A stretch of DNA of 11,655 nucleotides from positions 1 to 11,655 of the forward strand of contig JAQGMN010000191.1 in NCBI GenBank assembly GCA_028292345.1, in the 5' to 3' direction. Source of the stretch: Polaromonas sp. (GTDB lineage Bacteria; Pseudomonadota; Gammaproteobacteria; Burkholderiales; Burkholderiaceae_C). This document shows, in pieces, positions 6,445 through 11,655 of this stretch (its first letter is position 1; every line of letters starts with the position of its first letter). The position numbers were made by a program, and so were the translations under genes. The notes under the pieces were generated by a model. The model was given only the letters and a program-made list of their open reading frames with translations, had not been told where the DNA came from and searched no databases.

Positions 6445-6502
6445 AAAAAATGCAAAAAGGAGCCTGACCCCCTCGCCATTGCCGGTCGAATCGTCAGGCC
6501 CC
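6445..6502 (-). terminator. Intrinsic terminator (or attenuator) after ligC
   Basis: Read on the minus strand, GGGGCCTGAC (6502-6493) pairs with GTCAGGCTCC (6468-6459), a 10-bp stem with one G-U pair around a 24-nt loop. It is followed directly by TTTTT (6458-6454) and, after GCA, TTTTTT (6450-6445). It begins 25 nt after the ligC stop. The long loop lowers certainty slightly. Confidence 0.7.
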
Positions 6503-6526
6503 TGCTGTCGGGGAGTTGCAGGCAGG

Positions 6527-7492
6527 TCAGGCGCTGGCGTTGAGCTGTTGTTCCAGCTGGTGCAGCACCTGGTAGCAGGCGAAGACCCTGGCGACGCTGG
6601 CGTTCGGCTCGCGGCCTTCGCGGATGGAGGCAAAGAACTCGCGGTCCTGTAGTTCGATGCCGTTCATGCTGACGGCCACCTGGCTGACATCGATCTTTTC
6701 TTCCTTGCCGGTGAACAGGTCGTCGTACCGGGCCAGGTAGGTGGCCGTGTCGCCGATGTAGCGGAAGTAGGTGCCCAGCGGTCCGTCGTTGTTGAAGCTC
6801 AGGCTCAGCGTGCAGATGGCGCCATTGGCCGCCTTGAGCTGGATCGACATGTCCATCGCAATGCCCAGCACCGGATGGATCGGGCCCTGGATGGCGTTGG
6901 CCTGCACGATGGGGCTGTTGCACTGGTAGGCGAACAGGTCCACGGTGTGCGCCGCATGGTGCCACAGCAGGTGGTCGGTCCAGCTGCGCGCCTGGCCGAG
7001 CGCATTGGTGTTGGTTCGGCGGAAAAAGTAGGTCTGCACATCCATCTGCAGGATGTTGAACTGGCCGGCCGTGATCTGCTGGTTGACGTACTGGTGGCTG
7101 GGGTTGAAGCGCCGGGTATGGCCGCACATGGCGACCAAGCCGGTCTGCTTTTGCAGCGCCACGACCGCTTCTGCGCCCCGGAGCGTGTCGGCCAGCGGGA
7201 TTTCGACCTGCACATGCTTGCCGGCTTTCAGGCAGGCCAGCGTCTGCTCGGCGTGCATCTGCGTCGGGGTGCAGAGGATGACCGCATCGACTTCCGGCAA
7301 TGCCAGCGCATCGGCCAGGTCGGTGCTGACGTGCCCAATGCCGTACTTGTCAGCCACTTCGCGGGTTTTTTCGAGGTCGCGGCTGATCAGCGAGACGACT
7401 TCGACGCCGTCAATGTTCCGGATGCCGTCGAGGTGCTTGATGCCGAAGGCGCCGGCGCCGGCCAGGGCGACTTTGATGTTTTTCTTGGTCAT
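6527..7492 (-). CDS. ligC: 4-carboxy-2-hydroxymuconate-6-semialdehyde dehydrogenase
   Basis: The 321-residue protein belongs to the Gfo/Idh/MocA oxidoreductases. The Rossmann nucleotide motif AGAGAFG is at 11-17, CTPTQMH at 74-80, and EIPLA at 97-101 replaces the EKP motif common in the superfamily. The C-terminal half has the stretches CGHTRRFNPSHQY and ARSWTDHLLWHHAAHTVDLF, typical of LigC. It oxidises the ring-cleavage product, in its cyclic hemiacetal form, to 2-pyrone-4,6-dicarboxylate with NAD(P)+, the second step of the protocatechuate 4,5-cleavage pathway. The ATG follows the ligB TAA with no gap, and its ribosome site (GGAG) lies inside the end of ligB, so translation is probably coupled. 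It equals pmdC of Comamonas and is the last pathway gene before the terminator. Confidence 0.95.
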   Translation of the reverse strand: MTKKNIKVALAGAGAFGIKHLDGIRNIDGVEVVSLISRDLEKTREVADKYGIGHVSTDLADALALPEVDAVILCTPTQMHAEQTLACLKAGKHVQVEIPLADTLRGAEAVVALQKQTGLVAMCGHTRRFNPSHQYVNQQITAGQFNILQMDVQTYFFRRTNTNALGQARSWTDHLLWHHAAHTVDLFAYQCNSPIVQANAIQGPIHPVLGIAMDMSIQLKAANGAICTLSLSFNNDGPLGTYFRYIGDTATYLARYDDLFTGKEEKIDVSQVAVSMNGIELQDREFFASIREGREPNASVARVFACYQVLHQLEQQLNASA

Positions 7493-8347
7493 TTAGGAAT
7501 TCTCCAGAATCAGGTGGCCGACGGCCGTGTTGGATGCGGGTACATGGTAGAAGCGGTGCGCCACCGTGGGCGGCTGGCCGCCGGCCACATCGGCCATGGC
7601 GCCGCGGGCGACCATCCACATGACCAGCTCGATGCCTTCGCTGCCGGCTTCGCGCACATAGTCGATATGCGGAATCGCGGCGGCACTGGCCGGGTCGGCG
7701 ATCAGCTTGTCCAGGAAGGCGTTGTCGAATTCCCTGTTGATCAGGCCGGCGCGCGGACCCTGCAGCTGGTGGCTCATGCCGCCCGTGCCCCAGACCTGCA
7801 CGTTGACGTCTTCATCAAAACTCTCGACCGCCCGGCGGATCGCCTGGCCGAGGTTGAAGCAGCGCTGGCCGCTGGGAACCGGGTACTGCACCACGTTCAC
7901 GGCGAAGGGAATGACCTTGCAGGGCCAGGCTTCGGGCTGGCCGAACATCAGGCTGAGCGGCACGGTCAGGCCATGGTCCACGTCCATCTTGTTGACGATG
8001 GTCAGGTCGAAGTCCTGCTGGATCACCGACTGCGCGATGTGGGCCGCCAGTTCCGGATGGCCCTGCACCACCGGCACCGGACGCGGTCCCCAGCCTTCGT
8101 CGGCAGGCTGGAAGCTGTCGGACATGCCGATGGCGAAGGTTGGAATCATGTCCAGGCTGAAGGCGGTGGCATGGTCGTTGTAGACCAGGATGACGACATC
8201 GGGCACGTTGTCCTTCATCCATTGCTTGGAAAACTCGTAGCCCTTGAACACGGGCTGCCAATAAGGCTCCTCGGTCTTGCCCAGGTCGATGGCGGCGCCC
8301 ACGGCCGGAATGTGCGAGGTGTAAACGCTGGCGGTGATCTTGGCCAT
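7493..8347 (-). CDS. ligB: Protocatechuate 4,5-dioxygenase, beta (catalytic) subunit
   Basis: The 284-residue protein is the catalytic subunit of the type II extradiol dioxygenase that opens protocatechuate between C4 and C5 using Fe(II) and O2. The expected iron ligands are His12 (YTSHIP), His59 (VYNDHATAF) and Glu240 (SEGIELVMW). The active-site histidines correspond to His125 (DVDHGLTVPL) and His193 (GTGGMSHQLQGPR). These positions match Sphingobium LigB residues 12, 61, 242, 127 and 195 apart from a 2-residue shift. The protein is cytoplasmic and works as an (alpha-beta)2 complex with LigA, encoded immediately upstream with a 2-nt gap. AAAGGAAA precedes the ATG. It equals pmdB of Comamonas. 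All key residues are present, so the enzyme should be active. Confidence 0.97.
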   Translation of the reverse strand: MAKITASVYTSHIPAVGAAIDLGKTEEPYWQPVFKGYEFSKQWMKDNVPDVVILVYNDHATAFSLDMIPTFAIGMSDSFQPADEGWGPRPVPVVQGHPELAAHIAQSVIQQDFDLTIVNKMDVDHGLTVPLSLMFGQPEAWPCKVIPFAVNVVQYPVPSGQRCFNLGQAIRRAVESFDEDVNVQVWGTGGMSHQLQGPRAGLINREFDNAFLDKLIADPASAAAIPHIDYVREAGSEGIELVMWMVARGAMADVAGGQPPTVAHRFYHVPASNTAVGHLILENS

Positions 8348-8349
8348 GG

Positions 8350-8793
8350 TTAGTTTCCTTTCTTGTTGGCGGTGTTGCCTTGCGGCTGGCGATGCGCCTG
8401 GGCGTCGCCGCCCTCGCCCACCACCCGGTTGCCGTCGGCCGAGCGCCCGCCGGCGATCATCATGTTGCGGTATTCCTCCTCGGTCATGCCGGTCATGGAG
8501 CCGGCCATCTGCTGAAAGCTCTTGCCGTCGGTCGCGCCAATCTTGGCCAGAAAGTAGATGTTGCCGCCCAGGCTGATGCAGCGGTTCAGGTCACGGTCGA
8601 GCACGGCCTGCTTTTGCTCTTCGGTCATGCCCCACTCATCGAGGTAGGCGCGCTCGTCGGCCTTGAAACGCTCGCGGTTTTCGGCCTTCATCAGCGACAT
8701 GCAGAACTGGTTCAGGTGGTAGCCCTTGCGGGACTGGTCGGCATCGAAGATGGTGGTGCCGGGCACGTCCAGGTAATTTTTTTGCAGCGACAT
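8350..8793 (-). CDS. ligA: Protocatechuate 4,5-dioxygenase, alpha (small) subunit
   Basis: The 147-residue protein matches the LigA small subunit (about 139 residues in Sphingobium). It is mostly helical, with the LigA-type segments VPGTTIFDADQSRKGYHLN near the N-terminus, LNRCISLGGNIYFLAKIGATDG in the middle (about 69-90, stated here as the region around LNRC and GGNIYFLAKIGA) and MTEEEYRNMMIAGGR. The last 25 residues (Asn/Gln/Lys/Gly-rich) look like a disordered tail slightly longer than in the reference. The subunit forms part of the lid over the LigB active site and helps bind the protocatechuate carboxylate. It starts 2 nt after the ligI stop and ends 2 nt before ligB; its own ribosome site is weak (AAGAAAG), so coupling to ligI is likely. 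It equals pmdA of Comamonas. Confidence 0.95.
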   Translation of the reverse strand: MSLQKNYLDVPGTTIFDADQSRKGYHLNQFCMSLMKAENRERFKADERAYLDEWGMTEEQKQAVLDRDLNRCISLGGNIYFLAKIGATDGKSFQQMAGSMTGMTEEEYRNMMIAGGRSADGNRVVGEGGDAQAHRQPQGNTANKKGN

Positions 8794-8795
8794 TT

Positions 8796-9716
8796 TCAGG
8801 CTTTCTTTTCTTCAGGCCAGTACAGGCGCATCGGATTGTCCACCAGCAGTTTTTGCTGCAACTCGGCCGTGGTGGCGATGTGCGGGATGAAATCGACCAG
8901 CAAGCCGTCGTCGGGCATGTGGTCCTTCAAGTTGGGGTGCGGCCAGTCGGTGCCCCAGAGCACGCGGTCGGGGAACTCGTCCACGATGCGCCGGGCGAAC
9001 GGAATCACGTCCCGGTAGGCGTTTTGCTCACCGTTCAGCGCTTTCGGGCCGGTGACGGACAGGCGCTCGGGGCAGCTGACCTTGCTCCAGACATTGGGAT
9101 GCTCGCGCATGAACCTGACGAACAACGCGAACTCCGGACCATCGACCGGCTGGCTCACATCGGGGCGGCCCATGTGATCGACCACCACCTCGGTGGGCAG
9201 CGTGGTGAAAAAGTCCCACAGCTCGGGCAGGTCCACCGCCTCGAAATAGATCACCACATGCCAGCCCAGCGGCTTGATGCGGTTGGCAATCTCGATCAAT
9301 TCCTCCCTGGGCGTGAAATCAACCAGCCGCTTGACGAAATTGAAGCGCACGCCGCGCACGCCGGCGTCATGCATTTCCTGCAGCGCCTCATCGCTCACGC
9401 TGCGCCTGACGGTGGCCACGCCGCGCGCCTTGCCGCCCGAGCTGACCAGCGCATCGAGCATGGCGCGGTTGTCGGCGCCGTGGCAGGTGGCCTGCACCAC
9501 GACATTGCGGGCAAAGCCGAGATGGTCGCGCAGCGCGTAAAGCTCGGTTTTGCCCGCATCGCAGGGCGTGTACTTGCGCTCGGGCGCGTAGGGAAACTCG
9601 TCGCCGGGGCCGAACACATGGCAGTGCGCATCGACGCTGCCGGCTGGCACCTGAAAGCGCGGCTTGCTGGGGCCGCTGTACCAGTCGAGCCAGCCGGGGG
9701 TCTTGATAAATTCCAT
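8796..9716 (-). CDS. ligI: 2-pyrone-4,6-dicarboxylate hydrolase
   Basis: This amidohydrolase-superfamily enzyme opens the lactone 2-pyrone-4,6-dicarboxylate to 4-oxalomesaconate. From the ATG at 9716 it has 306 residues, close to the usual 293-300. The HxH motif (VDAHCHVFGP, His31 and His33), His181 in VVVDHMGRPD and Asp257 in WGTDWPHPN correspond to the known active-site residues; LigI is unusual in its superfamily in needing no metal. The ATG at 9716 is preferred because AAAGGAA lies 6-12 nt upstream; an in-frame GTG at 9746, directly after the receptor stop, would add ten residues but has no ribosome site. It lies 30 nt after the Bug receptor gene and 2 nt before ligA. It equals pmdD of Comamonas. 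Confidence 0.96.
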   Translation of the reverse strand: MEFIKTPGWLDWYSGPSKPRFQVPAGSVDAHCHVFGPGDEFPYAPERKYTPCDAGKTELYALRDHLGFARNVVVQATCHGADNRAMLDALVSSGGKARGVATVRRSVSDEALQEMHDAGVRGVRFNFVKRLVDFTPREELIEIANRIKPLGWHVVIYFEAVDLPELWDFFTTLPTEVVVDHMGRPDVSQPVDGPEFALFVRFMREHPNVWSKVSCPERLSVTGPKALNGEQNAYRDVIPFARRIVDEFPDRVLWGTDWPHPNLKDHMPDDGLLVDFIPHIATTAELQQKLLVDNPMRLYWPEEKKA

Positions 9717-9746
9717 GAAAAATTCCTTTGCGTGGGGCTTAGTCAC

Positions 9747-10748
9747 TTAGTCCAGCGAGACGTTGGCCTTCTTGATCACCGCGCCGAAGCGGGTCGATTC
9801 GGCCTGGATGAATTGCCTGAACTGCTCGCGGGTGGTCGGGAACTGCTCGTAGCCGAAGGAGGCGAACTTTTCCTTCACATCGGCGCCGGCCAGCGCTTTT
9901 TCCACGTCAAGCTTGATTTTGTCGATGACCGCAGGCGGCAGCCCCTTGGGCGCGGCAATTGCGTTCCAGCCCGTTACTTCAAAGCCTGCCGGCCCGCCCG
10001 ATTCGGCGACCGTGGGAACGTCCGGGAAAGCCGCCAGGCGCCTGGGCGCGGCCACGGCCAGGTAGCGCAGCTTGCCAGCGCGCTGCAGCGGCCCGGCCGT
10101 GGCGCTGGTGCCCAGTGCGAAGGAAATCTCGCCGTTGGCCACACCCGTGTAGAGCTGGGTTGTTTCCTTGTAGATGACATGCACCATATCGGTGCTTGTC
10201 ATGTTCTGCAGCAGGGCCGAGCCCAGATGCACTGGATTGCCCACGGACCACGAACCGTAGTTGAGCTTGCCGGGATGGGCCTTGGCGTCGGCCACCAGGT
10301 CGCCCATGGTCTTGTACGGGCTGTTCGCGGCGACAGTGACGAAAAAGTAGGTCTTGAACAGCGGCAAGATGGCGTCGAAGTCCTTGTCCAGGTCATACGG
10401 CAGCTTCTTGAACAGGTGCGGGTAGGCCGCCAGGTGGACGTTGTCAAGCACGATCAGGTCGTGGCCGTCCCTGGCGCCGCGCTTGAAGGCGTCGATGGCG
10501 ATGAAGCCATTGCCGCCCGGACGGTTTTCTACGATCACCGGCTGGCCCCATGCGCGCGACAGCTTGTCGGCCACCAGGCGCGCCACGCCATCGGGGCCGC
10601 CGCCCACCGGGAACGGCGTGATGATGCGCACCGGCTTGGTGGGGAACTGCTGCGCCTGCGCCGCCAGGGGCAGCAGGCCACCGAGGGCGGCCAGGCCCAG
10701 CGCCAGGCCGGCGAAGCGACGGGAAATAGTGAAGCGATGGGTGGTCAT
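9747..10748 (-). CDS. Bug-family periplasmic receptor (tripartite tricarboxylate transporter type)
   Basis: The 333-residue protein is a TctC/Bug solute-binding protein. It has a signal peptide (RRFAGLALGLAALGGLLPL, cleavage after AQA at about residue 32), then the hallmark QFPTKPVRIITPFPVGGGPD, a purine-like loop region around VENRPGGNGFIA, and YDLDKDFDAI, GKLNYGS and PTVAESG further on. Such proteins bind carboxylates in the periplasm for TctAB-type permeases or serve as orphan sensors. No TctA or TctB gene is in the window. The ATG at 10748 is chosen because it gives a clean signal peptide and is preceded by TTAAGGAA; an upstream in-frame start at 10805 adds 19 non-signal residues and overlaps the aldolase stop. 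It lies between ligK and ligI, suggesting its ligand is protocatechuate, 2-pyrone-4,6-dicarboxylate or a related aromatic acid (inference). Confidence 0.94.
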   Translation of the reverse strand: MTTHRFTISRRFAGLALGLAALGGLLPLAAQAQQFPTKPVRIITPFPVGGGPDGVARLVADKLSRAWGQPVIVENRPGGNGFIAIDAFKRGARDGHDLIVLDNVHLAAYPHLFKKLPYDLDKDFDAILPLFKTYFFVTVAANSPYKTMGDLVADAKAHPGKLNYGSWSVGNPVHLGSALLQNMTSTDMVHVIYKETTQLYTGVANGEISFALGTSATAGPLQRAGKLRYLAVAAPRRLAAFPDVPTVAESGGPAGFEVTGWNAIAAPKGLPPAVIDKIKLDVEKALAGADVKEKFASFGYEQFPTTREQFRQFIQAESTRFGAVIKKANVSLD

Positions 10749-10804
10749 AAATCTAAATTCCTTAAAAAATTGGAAAAGTGCCACGTTAAGGCGGCGCAAA
10801 ATCA

Positions 10805-11494
10805 TCAGTTGATGTACTTGAGGCCGGCTTTTTCCAGCGGCTCGCGCATCTTGTAGAGGTCCAGCCCCAGCACCCCGGCGGCAAACTTGTCGCGCTTTTC
10901 GCCTTCGAAGCTCTCGCGCTTCTCGGCCGCATCGGCCACCTGCTGCGCCATGAAGGCCGGCACCACGACAACGCCGTCGGCATCGGCGACCACCACGTCG
11001 CCGGGGTTGACCAGCGCGCCGGCGCAGATCACCGGAATGTTGACCGAGCCCAGCGTCGCCTTGATCGTGCCCTTGGCATGGATGGCGCGGCTGAACACCG
11101 CAAAACCCATCTTCTCCAGCTCGTCCACGTCGCGCACGCCGGCGTCGATGATCAGCCCCAGGGCGCCGCGCGCCTGGAACGACGTGGCCAGCAGATCGCC
11201 GAAAAAGCCGTCGAAATTGTCGGTCGTGCAGGCGGCCACGGCCACGTCGCCGGGCTGCAACTGCTCGGCCGCCACATGCATCATCCAGTTGTCGCCGGGC
11301 TGCAGCAAAATCGTCACCGCCGTGCCGCAGATACGGGCGCCCTTGTAGATGGGGCGCATGTAGGGCTTCATCAGCCCGACGCGGCCCATCGCCTCGTGGA
11401 TGGTGGCGACGCCGAATTTGCCGAGTTTCTTGACCGCCGCCTTGTCGGCCCGAACGATGTTGCGCTTGACGACGCCCAGTTGGTTGATGCTCAT
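10805..11494 (-). CDS. ligK: 4-carboxy-4-hydroxy-2-oxoadipate aldolase (RraA-fold)
   Basis: The 229-residue protein has the RraA/class II HMG-CHA aldolase fold. GDLLATSFQARG (99-110) supplies the Asp100 metal-site region, and GLIIDAGVRDVDEL (113-126) holds Arg121-Asp122, equivalent to the catalytic Arg-Asp pair of the Pseudomonas putida enzyme. DADGVVVVP (171-179) and a C-terminal Glu-rich helix (EKRESFEGEK) complete the pattern. The divalent-metal enzyme cleaves 4-carboxy-4-hydroxy-2-oxoadipate to pyruvate and oxaloacetate, and often decarboxylates oxaloacetate, ending the pathway. RraA regulators of RNase E share the fold, but the length of about 230 residues and the lig neighbours favour the aldolase. 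A good AGGAG site lies 9-13 nt upstream. The gene starts 26 nt after the ligJ stop. It equals pmdF of Comamonas. Confidence 0.95.
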   Translation of the reverse strand: MSINQLGVVKRNIVRADKAAVKKLGKFGVATIHEAMGRVGLMKPYMRPIYKGARICGTAVTILLQPGDNWMMHVAAEQLQPGDVAVAACTTDNFDGFFGDLLATSFQARGALGLIIDAGVRDVDELEKMGFAVFSRAIHAKGTIKATLGSVNIPVICAGALVNPGDVVVADADGVVVVPAFMAQQVADAAEKRESFEGEKRDKFAAGVLGLDLYKMREPLEKAGLKYIN

Positions 11495-11520
11495 GAATCG
11501 TTTCTCCTGATGTGTTTTAT

Positions 11521-11655
11521 TTAAGCGGCTGCCTTGGCCCGGGCCTTGAGCGCGGCATCCAGGCGCGGGAACACGCGGCGGGCGTTGCCTTCGTAGATCT
11601 GGAAGCGGTCATCGGCGCTCAGGAGCTTCGACGCTTCGATGTAGCGCTTGGTGTC
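11521..11655 (-). CDS. ligJ: 4-oxalomesaconate hydratase, C-terminal end only
   Basis: A frame open from the right edge ends at the TAA at 11521-11523, giving the last 44 residues of a protein that continues outside the window. The stretch contains DRFQIYEGNARRVFPRLDAAL near its centre (only key part: IYEGNARRVFPRLD), a C-terminal signature of amidohydrolase-2 proteins, including 4-oxalomesaconate hydratases. Its place directly upstream of ligK matches pmdE-pmdF in Comamonas. The enzyme would hydrate 4-oxalomesaconate to 4-carboxy-4-hydroxy-2-oxoadipate. The catalytic residues are not visible, so the call rests on the C-terminal motif and context. Confidence 0.8.
   Translation of the reverse strand, partial: DTKRYIEASKLLSADDRFQIYEGNARRVFPRLDAALKARAKAAA

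Noticed and set aside
6875..8353. A 492-codon open frame on the plus strand
   Set aside because: Antisense to ligC and ligB; composition is biased and no motif is recognisable.
9717..9746. GTG start at 9746 for ligI
   Set aside because: No ribosome site, while the ATG at 9716 has AAAGGAA and aligns the HxH motif with known LigI numbering.
10749..10805. Upstream start at 10805 for the Bug receptor
   Set aside because: It would place 19 charged and aromatic residues before a normal signal peptide; the ATG at 10748 has an AAGGAA site.
8853..10856. A 667-codon open frame on the plus strand
   Set aside because: It lies antisense to ligI and the Bug receptor gene, whose products have clear family motifs and ribosome sites. 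The translation is His/Ala/Gly/Arg-rich without recognisable domains, as expected from the opposite strand of GC-rich genes.
1..11655. CRISPR array, insertion sequence, phage or toxin-antitoxin genes
   Set aside because: No regularly spaced repeats, transposase, integrase or small paired toxin-antitoxin frames were seen on either strand.

Overview
The window looks like chromosomal DNA of a GC-rich beta-proteobacterium, most likely Burkholderiales/Comamonadaceae (Polaromonas- or Rhodoferax-like). This is inferred from a Bug-type tripartite tricarboxylate receptor inside a catabolic operon, a protocatechuate 4,5-cleavage cluster in the Comamonas-type pmdE-F-D-A-B-C order, the NfeD/stomatin pair, and an intergenic repeat resembling one I recall from Comamonadaceae genomes. 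No database search was possible, so the genus is not fixed.

Left part (1-5058). A minus-strand gene running off the left edge encodes a large PLP-dependent Orn/Lys/Arg decarboxylase (N-terminal 499 residues present). It is divergent, across about 300 bp, from a plus-strand group: an NfeD-like membrane protein, a stomatin/paraslipin SPFH protein and a small DUF2237 protein. A tRNA-Ser(GGA) gene follows, with its own extended -10 promoter and a strong intrinsic terminator. A minus-strand gene then encodes a membrane-anchored protein with a C-terminal LprI-like cysteine domain. A 353-bp gene-free stretch with a perfect inverted repeat and a probable dispersed repeat separates this housekeeping block from the catabolic block.

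Right part (5412-11655). All genes are on the minus strand. In transcription order they are the 3' end of 4-oxalomesaconate hydratase (ligJ/pmdE), an RraA-fold aldolase (ligK/pmdF), a Bug periplasmic receptor, 2-pyrone-4,6-dicarboxylate hydrolase (ligI/pmdD), both subunits of protocatechuate 4,5-dioxygenase (ligA, ligB), the CHMS dehydrogenase (ligC), an apparent intrinsic terminator, and an aldo/keto reductase.

Together the lig genes turn protocatechuate into pyruvate and oxaloacetate: LigAB opens the ring, LigC oxidises the cyclised semialdehyde to 2-pyrone-4,6-dicarboxylate, LigI hydrolyses the lactone, LigJ hydrates 4-oxalomesaconate and LigK cleaves the product. The very tight spacing of ligI-ligA-ligB-ligC (0-2 nt) indicates one transcript. 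The unusual elements are the Bug receptor placed between ligK and ligI without visible membrane partners, and the aldo/keto reductase behind a terminator. The pathway itself is known. I see no CRISPR array, insertion sequence, phage gene or plainly new system.
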